A DNA stretch of 64,000 bases from Phycisphaerales bacterium (lineage in GTDB: Bacteria; Planctomycetota; Phycisphaerae; UBA1845): contig JADZBE010000007.1 of the NCBI GenBank assembly GCA_020852275.1, positions 310,001 through 374,000 on the forward strand, given 5' to 3'. The notes beneath the pieces are model-generated. The model saw only the letters and a list, made by a program, of their open reading frames with translations. It searched no databases and was not told the DNA's origin. Below are positions 34,813 to 42,375 of the stretch, one piece after another (positions within the stretch are counted from its first letter, which is position 1; each line of letters opens with the position of its first letter). The translations under genes and the position numbers were made by a program.

Positions 34813-36177
34813 ATGAAGACGCCTTCGATGTTGCAGGACGTTCGGGTTTCGCGGCGGCGGTTTGTGCAGTCCGCCGCGGTGGGGGCCGGTCTGGCGCTGA
34901 GCCGACCCGCCTGGGCGCAGGACGCAGCGCCTGAAGGAGCAGCAGAAGTGCCCGCGGAGAAGGTTGACGAGCTGCGCATCGCCATCATCGGTCCCGGCAG
35001 CCAGGGGCGCAACCTCGTCACCAACTGCCTGAAGATCCCGGGCATTCGCTTCGCCGCCGTGTGCGACATCTGGCCGTATCATCAGAAATACTGCGCCAAC
35101 CTCCTGAAGAAATACGACCAGGAGGTGACCGTCTATTCCGACTACCAGGAGATGCTGGCGAAGGAGAAAGACCTCGACGCCGCGATCGTGGCGACGCCGG
35201 ACTGGATGCACGCGGAGCAGTCCATCGCCTGCATGAAAGCCGGGCTTCACGTGTACTGCGAGAAGGAGATGTCGAACACCATCGAGAGCGCCCGGCAGAT
35301 GGTGCAGACCGCGCGGGAAACGAAGAAGCTGCTTCAGATCGGGCATCAGCGGCGCAGCAACCCGCGCTACTGGCACGCCATCAAGCTGATCGAAAAGGAT
35401 AAGGTGCTGGGCCGCATCACCCATTTCTACGGGCAATGGAACCGCGGCAAGCGCTACGAGATCGGCTGGCCGGACGGGCAGGATCTCGTCGAAGCCGACC
35501 TGAAGAAATACGGCTACGACACCATGGAGCGGTTCCGCAACTGGCGCTGGTGCCGCAAGTTTTCCGGCGGCGCGCTGGCGGATCTCGGCTCGCACCAGAT
35601 CGACGTGTTCAACTGGATCCTCAAGACGCCGCCGAAGTCCGTGCTCGCGGCCGGCGGAGCGGATTATTACAAGAACAGCGAGTGGTACGACCACGTCATG
35701 GCGATTTATGAGTACGACGTGGCGGGCAGCACGGTGCGCGGCGTGTACCAGGTTCTGAACACGACGAGCTTCGGCAACTTTTATGAAGTGTTCATGGGCG
35801 ACGAAGGTTCGATCGAAATGTCAGAGGACACGCGCCGCGGGCAGATGCTCCGCGAGCCGGAGGCCAAGCGCCGCGAGTGGGAAGACATGTCCGAGAAGAT
35901 CGAGAGCATGGGCCGCGACGCGATCGAGCTGAAGATCGGCGAAACGCTGGCGCCGGACGGAACCAAGGACGCGGAAGGTCAGCGCCTGCTCGAGGAGAGC
36001 AAGAAGCCCGTTCACCAGCTTCACCTGGAGAACTTCTTCAGCGCCATCCGCAACGGCACACCGCTGTCCTGCCCGCCGGAAGTGGGCTTCGAGACCTGCG
36101 TGTCGGTGCTGATGGCCAACGACGCGGTGGCAAGCGGCGCGCGGCTGAACTTCAAGCCGGAGATGTTCAAGGCCTGA
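34813..36177 (+). CDS. Tat-exported Gfo/Idh/MocA oxidoreductase
   Basis: A 454-aa NAD(P)-dependent oxidoreductase with a twin-arginine signal (SRRRFVQSAAVGAG, about residues 13-36). The Rossmann motif is IAIIGPGSQGRNL, then ATPDWMHAEQ, the catalytic Lys in HVYCEKEMSN where the family usually has EKP, and GGALADLGSHQIDVFNW in the substrate domain. Export of such enzymes with bound cofactor is a known planctomycete trait, in sugar or inositol metabolism. The long C-terminal part (about 380-454) has charged helices. It stands alone after rpsI. The substrate is unknown. Confidence 0.88.
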   Translation: MKTPSMLQDVRVSRRRFVQSAAVGAGLALSRPAWAQDAAPEGAAEVPAEKVDELRIAIIGPGSQGRNLVTNCLKIPGIRFAAVCDIWPYHQKYCANLLKKYDQEVTVYSDYQEMLAKEKDLDAAIVATPDWMHAEQSIACMKAGLHVYCEKEMSNTIESARQMVQTARETKKLLQIGHQRRSNPRYWHAIKLIEKDKVLGRITHFYGQWNRGKRYEIGWPDGQDLVEADLKKYGYDTMERFRNWRWCRKFSGGALADLGSHQIDVFNWILKTPPKSVLAAGGADYYKNSEWYDHVMAIYEYDVAGSTVRGVYQVLNTTSFGNFYEVFMGDEGSIEMSEDTRRGQMLREPEAKRREWEDMSEKIESMGRDAIELKIGETLAPDGTKDAEGQRLLEESKKPVHQLHLENFFSAIRNGTPLSCPPEVGFETCVSVLMANDAVASGARLNFKPEMFKA

Positions 36178-36481
36178 CGGCCCGCGGTGAAAGGCGGCGC
36201 TCGTCATTCCCGCGCAGGCGGGAATCCAGAGCGTGGTTTCAGACCAGGCGCGAATCCACCGGGTTTCCGGAGCGCACTGGACCCCCGCCTGCGCGGGGGT
36301 GACGGTCCCCGTGCGAAGTTTCGAGTTTCAACAGGACTGCCAGCGACGCGTTCGCAGGCGCGCCTTCCTTGCTTCGCGCGTGGGTTGCCAAACGAACCTG
36401 TTGGCCGCGCCGCTGCGCGCTGAGGACCGTGCAGGCGCGGCCTGGGGGTGGAAGCCGCCGCTCCCGCGCGATCGCACAACC
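36178..36481. other. Spacer holding composite element copy 3
   Basis: 304 bp between the oxidoreductase and HD genes, nearly half of it repeat (36201-36331). No gene is supported. Confidence 0.55.
36201..36331. repeat. 130-bp composite palindromic element, copy 3
   Basis: CATTCCCGCGCAGGCGGGAA, about 55 bp, CCCCCGCCTGCGCGGGGG, GTGACGG, and tail AAGTTTCGAGTTTCA. The most regular copy in the window. Confidence 0.8.
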
Positions 36482-37666
36482 ATGCCAAGCAAGCGATTGA
36501 AACACGCCATTGCGATGGACGCCGCCCGGCTGCTGTACGAGCGGCAGGAAACCGATGTCCACAGGGCCCGGCTGCGCGCGGCGGTGATGAACGGCGTGCA
36601 TCCGAAGCGCCGGCCGCGGGACCTTCCTTCCGGGCGGGACATCCGCGAATGCGTGGACGAAATCACGCTCGAGCGCGAAGGGGACGCGCAGCCCGCCAAC
36701 GCCCGCGAACGCCACCTCGCCACCCTGAAGCTGATGTGGCTGCTCGAACGCTTCGAACCGCGGTGGATCCCTGCCGAAGGCGAAGAAGGCAAGGACTCCT
36801 CGCTGGTCGAGCTGGAGCTTGTCGCCGCGAGCGCGGATGACGTGAGGTCAGTGCTCGACGCTGAGCGGTTTCCGTACGTGCTAGTCGGATCAGGTGAGCA
36901 TACGGCGGACGCTGATGAGGCGCGCGGCCAGGTCCCGAGGGGTGGGGGGGCGGCGTTCCGGTTCCATCTTCGTTCGGCGAGGGGGCACGTGCTTGAGTTC
37001 AGGCTCGTCGTTAACGCCGATCGCAGGGGGTCGCATGGAAGTCAAGGTGCCGCCGGGAGCTCGCACGGAGATCAGCCCGCTGCTGGATCGAGCTTCGGCG
37101 GCGACTCGATCCCGTCCTCGATGACTTTGCCCCAGGTCGAGTCGTGGGTGCCGCTGCAATACCCGGACGCCAACCTGGGCGAATTGCGTGCCGGGGAGGA
37201 GACCTGGGCCGATCCTTACATCGTGTTTGAACTTCTGCTCCAGCGGCTCGAAGGCGTCAAGCAGAAGGCGGAGTATCATCCTGAAGGCGACGCGCTGTAT
37301 CACAGCCTCCAGGCGTTCGACCTTGCCCGCGAGCAGTTTTCGTATGACGAGGAGTTCTTGCAGGCGGCGCTGCTGCACGATGTGGGGAAGGGGATCGATC
37401 CCGCTCGTCACATCGACGCGGCGCTGGCGGCGCTGCGCGGCTTGATTTCACCGCGCACCGTTTTCCTGATCGAGTTCCATTCGGCTGCGCGCCACCTGCG
37501 CGATGGGACGCTGACCGGGCGGCTTCGCCAGCACCTGCTGGAAAGCGAGTGGCGCGAGGACCTCATGGCCCTGCTGGAAATCGACGACGCAGCCCGGCGA
37601 CCGGGCGTGCCGGCGCCCACGGTGGGCGAGGCGATTGCCTACCTGCGTTCGCTGAACGAGTGGTAG
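36482..37666 (+). CDS. HD-domain protein, function unknown
   Basis: A 394-aa cytoplasmic protein. The N-terminal 150 residues are helical and charged, without a recognised domain. Residues 150-220 are low complexity (Gly/Ser/Ala/Arg). The C-terminal part (about 245-390) is an HD-type phosphohydrolase domain: EYHPEGDALYHSLQAF gives the first His, AALLHDVGKGIDPARH the HD pair, and later Asp/His residues (FHSAARHL) fit the metal site. It resembles the HD part of tRNA nucleotidyltransferase-type proteins but has no nucleotidyltransferase motif. Start ATG 36482 is chosen because the upstream frame reads through repeat copy 3. Confidence 0.68.
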   Translation: MPSKRLKHAIAMDAARLLYERQETDVHRARLRAAVMNGVHPKRRPRDLPSGRDIRECVDEITLEREGDAQPANARERHLATLKLMWLLERFEPRWIPAEGEEGKDSSLVELELVAASADDVRSVLDAERFPYVLVGSGEHTADADEARGQVPRGGGAAFRFHLRSARGHVLEFRLVVNADRRGSHGSQGAAGSSHGDQPAAGSSFGGDSIPSSMTLPQVESWVPLQYPDANLGELRAGEETWADPYIVFELLLQRLEGVKQKAEYHPEGDALYHSLQAFDLAREQFSYDEEFLQAALLHDVGKGIDPARHIDAALAALRGLISPRTVFLIEFHSAARHLRDGTLTGRLRQHLLESEWREDLMALLEIDDAARRPGVPAPTVGEAIAYLRSLNEW

Positions 37667-37799
37667 TCAGCCGGGCGGCAAGGCGGCTTCACTCCTGACC
37701 TGCCACGGCCTGGCGAGTAGGCCAGAGCGTGCCACCTGCTGCCGCGCTGCACCGGACCCGGTCCACGGTGGTATAATCAGACACCGGGGAGGGGTCCTG

Positions 37800-38936
37800 A
37801 TGCCCCTCGACCACGTGGAGGCAGCCATGTCGATCTACAGCGTGAAGCGGGCGGCAGCGTGTTCGGTGCTGGCGATGATGCTGGGGTGCTATCCGTTCAG
37901 GACTGCTGCGGCGCAGGAATCGGGTCAGCCGGCCGCGCCGACTGAGGCGAAAAAAGCCGACGGCGAGGCGCGCCTGCCGGGCACGGTTCGTCCGGAGGCG
38001 GCGGGACTGGATCCGCTGATGTCGCCCTATGATGACGAGCGCCCGGAGCGAGATCTCCCGCCTGGGCTGCGACGCGACTTCCAGCGCCCCGATCCGCATC
38101 TACCTTTCGGCTACCGCAACAGCCCGCCGGTGGCGCGATACTACCAGTGGGGAGGCCGGCCGTATGGATACTCTGCCTACAACCGGTATCCGAACCACGA
38201 CTACTCTTACGATTACGGCTACGGCGCCTACTGGCGCGGATTGGATGCTGCTGATCCGTATCTGTACGAGCGGGCGTATCGCCAAGGCGTGACCGACGGG
38301 CGGCGCTTCGAGCAGTATGAGCGCGAGGCCGAGCTGGGGCTGAAGTCCTATCTCGACGCGATGGAGGCGGGGCAGGCCGCCTTCGCCTCGGGGAACTACG
38401 GCAAGGCCTCGCAGTTGTACATCTTGGCCGCGCGCATGAGCCAGGGCGACCCGGCCAGCCGCGTGTGCGCGGGGAACTCGCTCATCGCGCTGGGCCGGTA
38501 TGACGAAGCGGCGCAGATCCTCCGCCGGGCGTTCGAGCTTCAGCCTAAGCTGGCTTATCTGCCGCTGGACATTCGGGGGGAGTATCAGGTGGCCGGGGAC
38601 TTCGAAACACACCTTGCCGCGCTGCAGGCCGCCGCGGAGCGCGAGAGCCTGGCAGCGCCGGGCGGCGCGCCGGGCGTTGCGCTGACGGGGAATGCCGCGC
38701 CAACGGGTTCAGGCGCGCCCGGCGCCGCGGTGCAGGTTACGGGCACCGAAACGAGCGCTGATGAGCCGAATGCGGAGCCGGCCGACCTGTGGGCGCTGCT
38801 GGGCTACATGAACTTCTTTGGCGGCAATCCCGCGGACGCGAAGCCCGCGCTCGACCGCGCACGGAAGCTGCGCCCCGACGACGCCTGGATCCGCACACTG
38901 CACGAAGCGGCACGGACGACAAGCCCGGCGCGCTGA
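37800..38936 (+). CDS. Exported TPR-like protein
   Basis: A 378-aa protein with a signal-like N-terminus (RAAACSVLAMMLGCYPFRTAAAQ; cleavage near AAAQE or lipidation at the Cys of LGC are both possible). A Tyr/Gly/Arg-rich low-complexity stretch (about 100-160, PYGYSAYNRYPNHDYSYDYGYGAYW) is followed by two or three TPR-like helix pairs (about 185-260: GQAAFASGNYGKASQLYILAARM, RVCAGNSLIALGRYDEAAQILRRAFELQP), an Ala/Gly linker and one more repeat at the C-terminus (DLWALLGYMNFFGGNPADAKPALDRARKLRPDDA). It is probably a periplasmic scaffold. Start 37800 or 37827; both have GGAGG sites. Confidence 0.65.
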   Translation: MPLDHVEAAMSIYSVKRAAACSVLAMMLGCYPFRTAAAQESGQPAAPTEAKKADGEARLPGTVRPEAAGLDPLMSPYDDERPERDLPPGLRRDFQRPDPHLPFGYRNSPPVARYYQWGGRPYGYSAYNRYPNHDYSYDYGYGAYWRGLDAADPYLYERAYRQGVTDGRRFEQYEREAELGLKSYLDAMEAGQAAFASGNYGKASQLYILAARMSQGDPASRVCAGNSLIALGRYDEAAQILRRAFELQPKLAYLPLDIRGEYQVAGDFETHLAALQAAAERESLAAPGGAPGVALTGNAAPTGSGAPGAAVQVTGTETSADEPNAEPADLWALLGYMNFFGGNPADAKPALDRARKLRPDDAWIRTLHEAARTTSPAR

Positions 38937-38979
38937 GGCACGAACTTCGCTCGATCTCGGTGGAATCTCGGTCCACTTC

Positions 38980-39153
38980 GTGAATGAAAGGGAGTTCAGA
39001 GCGGCTTGGGAGCTGTTTCGGGACAATCCGGGACGAGATTGGAGCTTCACGGATTGCACGAGCAAGGCGGTGATCGACGCGCTGCACATCAAGCGGGCGC
39101 TCACCTTCGACCGTCATTGTGCGGAGTTCGGGGCGTTGGAGCTTTGCGCCTGA
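38980..39153 (+). pseudogene. VapC-like PIN-domain remnant
   Basis: About 57 residues matching the C-terminal end of VapC-type PIN toxins: WSFTDCTSKAVIDALHIKRALTFDRHCAEFG, with the TDCTS motif and final Asp. The first half of the domain, with its leading Asp and Glu, is missing, and no antitoxin frame precedes it; the TPR gene ends 44 bp earlier. Its 3' end overlaps the stop region of the opposite-strand zinc-ribbon gene. Confidence 0.65.
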
Positions 39154-39836
39154 TCCGATTCGGTTGATGTCCCTTCCGAGCCTGATTCTGCGATCTTCTG
39201 ACCGCACTCGGGACAGGTTCCTGATACGTTCCCCATCAGATTGTATCCACAAACGGCACACAACCCACGACTGGGACGGCGCAAAGGCCGGGTCCATCGC
39301 CTGTAAAGCAGTATCGCCGGGTACACGAGAGGCAGAAGGGCCAGGGGGCTGAGAGGGGAGGATGTCTCCACGACCCAAGAGAGCGCCAAGGGTCCATTCA
39401 AGTTGAAAGGGGACCAGTATCGTACTTGGCATGGTCCAAGGTTCCAATCAAACCCGTCCCCGCCGGGCTCCGATTCATAATCGAGGGTGAACCTCAACGT
39501 CAGAACGCCGCGTTCAACGGTGACATACGGACCACGCCGTTCGCGCGTCGCGTAGCCGATCGCGAACCTTGATGTGTCGCCCCGCCACCACCAACACGGG
39601 TACCCAGGTGGATGATGCTGAACCAGGGGCAGCCATCCACGACGTGACGCATCATCGAGCACCACCAGGCAAAGCCCCGCCAGCACCAGGAAGAACGCGA
39701 ACCCGGTAGCCAACCTCGAATGTCGTCGAGATGGGCGCTGGCGTTGGTTGTCTGGGTCTGACTTGGCGTCTACGGAGCGTGCCGAATTCCTCTGTCGCGG
39801 CCAGTGGGGCGGATTGAGTTTGTTCACGTCAGCCAT
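39114..39836 (-). CDS. Membrane protein with C-terminal zinc ribbon (copy B)
   Basis: A 240-aa protein from ATG 39836 (MADVNKL); the frame stays open to 39929. It has one membrane segment near residue 45 (LATGFAFFLVLAGLCLVVLDD), an extracytoplasmic domain with PPGYPCWWWRGDTSRFAIGYATRERRG, a second membrane segment (PLSPLALLPLVYPAILLY), and the ribbon CAVCGYNLMGNVSGTCPECG. It is a clear paralogue of the protein at 22232: same layout, same NVSG-CPECG ending. It is divergent from the aldehyde dehydrogenase gene with about 80 bp between starts. Function unknown. Confidence 0.68.
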   Translation of the reverse strand: MADVNKLNPPHWPRQRNSARSVDAKSDPDNQRQRPSRRHSRLATGFAFFLVLAGLCLVVLDDASRRGWLPLVQHHPPGYPCWWWRGDTSRFAIGYATRERRGPYVTVERGVLTLRFTLDYESEPGGDGFDWNLGPCQVRYWSPFNLNGPLALSWVVETSSPLSPLALLPLVYPAILLYRRWTRPLRRPSRGLCAVCGYNLMGNVSGTCPECGQKIAESGSEGTSTESDQAQSSNAPNSAQ

Positions 39837-39918
39837 GAGACCCTGTATCATTGCGGTGTATTGGCGCAGTGGGGAGTCGCCACTCGCCTGAGATTCAAGC
39901 TCGTTGCCGAGGCGTTTC

Positions 39919-41532
39919 ATGCTAACCACCTACCGTCCCGAACCTTACGTCGATTTCACCCAACCCGAGCCCCGCCAGCGCATGCTCGACGCCTTGGCGC
40001 TGGTCGAGTCGCAGCTTGGCCGCACGTATCCGCTGTGGATTGCGGGCGAAGCCGTGACCACGAAGGAGACGTTTACGTCGGTCAGTCCGGCGGACCCGAA
40101 CCGCGTCGTCGGGGTCATGTGCAAAGCCGACGCGGCGCTGGCGGATCGGGCGGTGCGCGCGGCGGCGGAGACGTTCAAGAGGTGGAGCCGGGTCGACCCG
40201 GACGTGCGCGCCCGCGTGCTCATCAAGGCGGCGGCGATCATGCGCCGGAGGGTGTACGAACTCTCCGCGTGGATGTGCTACGAGGTGAGCAAGAGCTGGA
40301 TCGAGGCCTACGCGGACACGTGCGAGACGATCGACTTCCTCGATTTCTATGGGCGGGAGATGATGCGCCTCGGCGGGTCGCAGCCGGTGACGCCCTACCC
40401 CGGCGAGGAGAACGAGCTGCGGTACATGCCGCTCGGGGTGGGCGTGGTGATCCCGCCGTGGAACTTCCCGCTGGCGATCTGCACGGGCATGACCTCCGCG
40501 GCGCTGGTCTGCGGAAACACCGTATGCGTCAAGCCGGCCAGCGCCTCGCCGGTGATCGCGGCGAAGATGCTTGAATGCCTCCACGAAGCGGGGATGCCGA
40601 AGGACGTGGTCAACTTCGTGCCCGGCCCGGGGGCGAGCGTCGGTGACACGATGGTGACACATCCGCTGACGCGGTTCATCTCGTTCACCGGTTCGCGCGA
40701 CGTGGGGCTGGAGATTTACGAGAAAGCCTCCAAGGTGCAGAAGGGGCAGATCTGGCTGAAGCGCAGCGTGCTGGAGATGGGGGGCAAGGACTGCATTGTG
40801 GTGGACGAGACGGCGGATGTCGAGGCCGCGGCGGAGGGCGTCGTCGCGGCGGCGTTCGGGTTCCAGGGGCAGAAGTGCTCGGCGTGCAGCCGGCTGATCG
40901 CGCACCGGGACATTTACGCGGACCTGCTGGAGCGCGTCGTCGCGCGGACAAAGAAGCTGACGATCGGGGATACGGTGCTGCCGGACAACTTCTTCATGGG
41001 CGCGGTGATCGACCGCGGCGCGTTCGACAAGATCAACGAATACATCAAGGTTGGGCGAGGGGAGGGCAAGCTCGCTTACGGTGTGGAGATGGCGTCCTCC
41101 CAACACGGCTCGCAGAGCTGTGGCACGCAGACGGGTGATTCTCAGCATTGCGGGGTTCCTTCACAAGGCTACTTCATTCATCCGACGATCATCGAGGGCG
41201 TCGCGCCGAATGCCCGCATATCGCAGGAGGAAATCTTCGGCCCCGTGCTGGCGGTGATTAGAGCGAAGGATTTCGACGACGCGCTGGCGATCGCCAACGG
41301 CACCGAGTACGGCCTGACGGGGGCGCTGTTTTCTCGCGACCGCTTCCGCCTCGAACGCGCGCGCCACGAGTTCCACGTCGGCAACCTGTACCTCAACCGC
41401 AAGTGCACCGGCGCCCTCGTGGACGTGCAGCCCTTCGGCGGTTTCAACATGTCCGGCACCGACAGCAAGGCCGGCGGGCGCGACTACCTGCTGCTGTTCT
41501 TGCAGGGGAAGAGCATCACGGAGCGGTGGTAA
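39919..41532 (+). CDS. rocA: 1-pyrroline-5-carboxylate/aldehyde dehydrogenase
   Basis: A 537-aa NAD-dependent aldehyde dehydrogenase, closest in look to the L-glutamate gamma-semialdehyde dehydrogenase branch of proline catabolism (RocA/PutA). NAD-binding IPPWNFPLAI and FTGSRDVG, general base Glu286 (LEMGGKD), nucleophile Cys320 (GFQGQKCSACSR), and EEIFGPVLAV and QPFGGFNMSGTDSKAGG at the C-terminal half. Between about residues 392 and 416 there is a Ser/Gln/Cys-rich insertion, encoded by a hairpin repeat (see 41104). Start ATG 39919. No proline dehydrogenase is nearby. Confidence 0.86.
   Translation: MLTTYRPEPYVDFTQPEPRQRMLDALALVESQLGRTYPLWIAGEAVTTKETFTSVSPADPNRVVGVMCKADAALADRAVRAAAETFKRWSRVDPDVRARVLIKAAAIMRRRVYELSAWMCYEVSKSWIEAYADTCETIDFLDFYGREMMRLGGSQPVTPYPGEENELRYMPLGVGVVIPPWNFPLAICTGMTSAALVCGNTVCVKPASASPVIAAKMLECLHEAGMPKDVVNFVPGPGASVGDTMVTHPLTRFISFTGSRDVGLEIYEKASKVQKGQIWLKRSVLEMGGKDCIVVDETADVEAAAEGVVAAAFGFQGQKCSACSRLIAHRDIYADLLERVVARTKKLTIGDTVLPDNFFMGAVIDRGAFDKINEYIKVGRGEGKLAYGVEMASSQHGSQSCGTQTGDSQHCGVPSQGYFIHPTIIEGVAPNARISQEEIFGPVLAVIRAKDFDDALAIANGTEYGLTGALFSRDRFRLERARHEFHVGNLYLNRKCTGALVDVQPFGGFNMSGTDSKAGGRDYLLLFLQGKSITERW
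41104..41126. repeat. Hairpin repeat inside aldehyde dehydrogenase gene
   Basis: CACGGCTC-gca-GAGCTGTG followed by GCAC (one G-T wobble in the stem). It is the same unit as the intergenic hairpins at 21213, in an extra loop that encodes QHGSQSCGTQ between lysine-rich sequence and the conserved GYFIHPTII. Confidence 0.75.
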
Positions 41533-41549
41533 GCGGGTACAATTGCTCG

Positions 41550-41801
41550 ATGCAGGATGATCCTATGCCGTCAGTCAAGCGGATCGGTCCGTACCGATTT
41601 TTCTTTTTCAGCAATGAGAATGACGAGCCGCCGCACATTCACGTTCAACGCGAGCGATGTCTCGCGAAGTTCTGGCTGGATCCGGTCGCGATGGCCCGAT
41701 CGAAGCGATTCGCCGCGCATGAGTTGACTCGAATCGAGAAACTGATCGTTGATCACCAAAACGAATTTCTGGAAGCCTGGAATGAATACCACAAGCATTG
41801 A
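41550..41801 (+). CDS. DUF4160 family protein
   Basis: An 83-aa protein with the DUF4160 signature: PSVKRIGPYRFFFFSNENDEPPHIHVQRE followed by AKFWLDPVAMARSKRFAAHELTRIEKLIVDHQNEFLEAWNEYH. DUF4160 genes are regularly paired with a DUF2442 gene, as here, and such pairs are suspected toxin-antitoxin modules without established activity. The start ATG 41550 follows the dehydrogenase stop by 17 bp; a second ATG (MPSVK) lies five codons in. Its last 20 nt overlap the next gene. Confidence 0.85.
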   Translation: MQDDPMPSVKRIGPYRFFFFSNENDEPPHIHVQRERCLAKFWLDPVAMARSKRFAAHELTRIEKLIVDHQNEFLEAWNEYHKH

Positions 41802-42033
41802 AGTAGCGGCCCTGGCGATGGACGTGCAGTTTACAGACGACGAGATGACGGTCGCCCTCGCTGACGGGCGACGGCTCTCCGTCCCGCTGGCGTGGTTCCC
41901 GCGCTTGCTCCACGCGACCCCGCAGCAGCGGCAGAAGTGGGAGCTTCTCGGCGACGGAGAAGGCATCCACTGGCCGGACGTCGATGAAGACTTGAGTGTC
42001 GAGGGATTGCTGCGCGGCGCGAGAGCAAGCTGA
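41782..42033 (+). CDS. DUF2442 family protein
   Basis: An 83-aa partner of the DUF4160 gene, overlapping it by 20 nt. Residues 1-80 match DUF2442: VQFTDDEMTVALADGRRLSVPLAWFPRLLHATPQQRQKWELLGDGEGIHWPDVDEDLSVEGLL. The family is a small alpha/beta fold, often linked to plasmid- or TA-type cargo. Start ATG 41782 (MNTTSIEV). Biological role unknown. Confidence 0.85.
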   Translation: MNTTSIEVAALAMDVQFTDDEMTVALADGRRLSVPLAWFPRLLHATPQQRQKWELLGDGEGIHWPDVDEDLSVEGLLRGARAS

Positions 42034-42375
42034 GCGGAGTGAGAGCATTGCGGGGCGGTGGCAGGATCTTTGTTGATCGCCGGAACGAGAGTGTATCCCT
42101 TTGCGTGGCAGAGCCGCGACCGTCAGGAAACGAACCGCCGTCGCGCTGTACCGGAACCCGTCCTGGAGGTCGCCGGAGGCATCAACCCTTGCGCGGGCCG
42201 ATTGCGCACATGCGCGGCTTTCAAGAGCACGCGCCCGCGCGTCCAGACTGAGACACTACGACCGCAACGGACACGCTCACAGGCGTCGGCGCAATCGAAT
42301 GATATCAGGACGGGTCGCCTGGCCGCACACGCCGGCCGGTGAGCCCTGCAGCGCATGGCGATCGCTTTCATTCAC
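42034..42375. other. Spacer with phrase remnant
   Basis: 342 bp between the DUF2442 stop and the clpB stop. Contains one GAGCCGCGACCGTCAGGAAA phrase near 42110 and otherwise nothing recognised. Confidence 0.45.

Noticed and set aside
39804-40574. 256-aa frame overlapping the aldehyde dehydrogenase start
   Set aside because: His/Arg/Gly-rich frame-shift shadow of the dehydrogenase.
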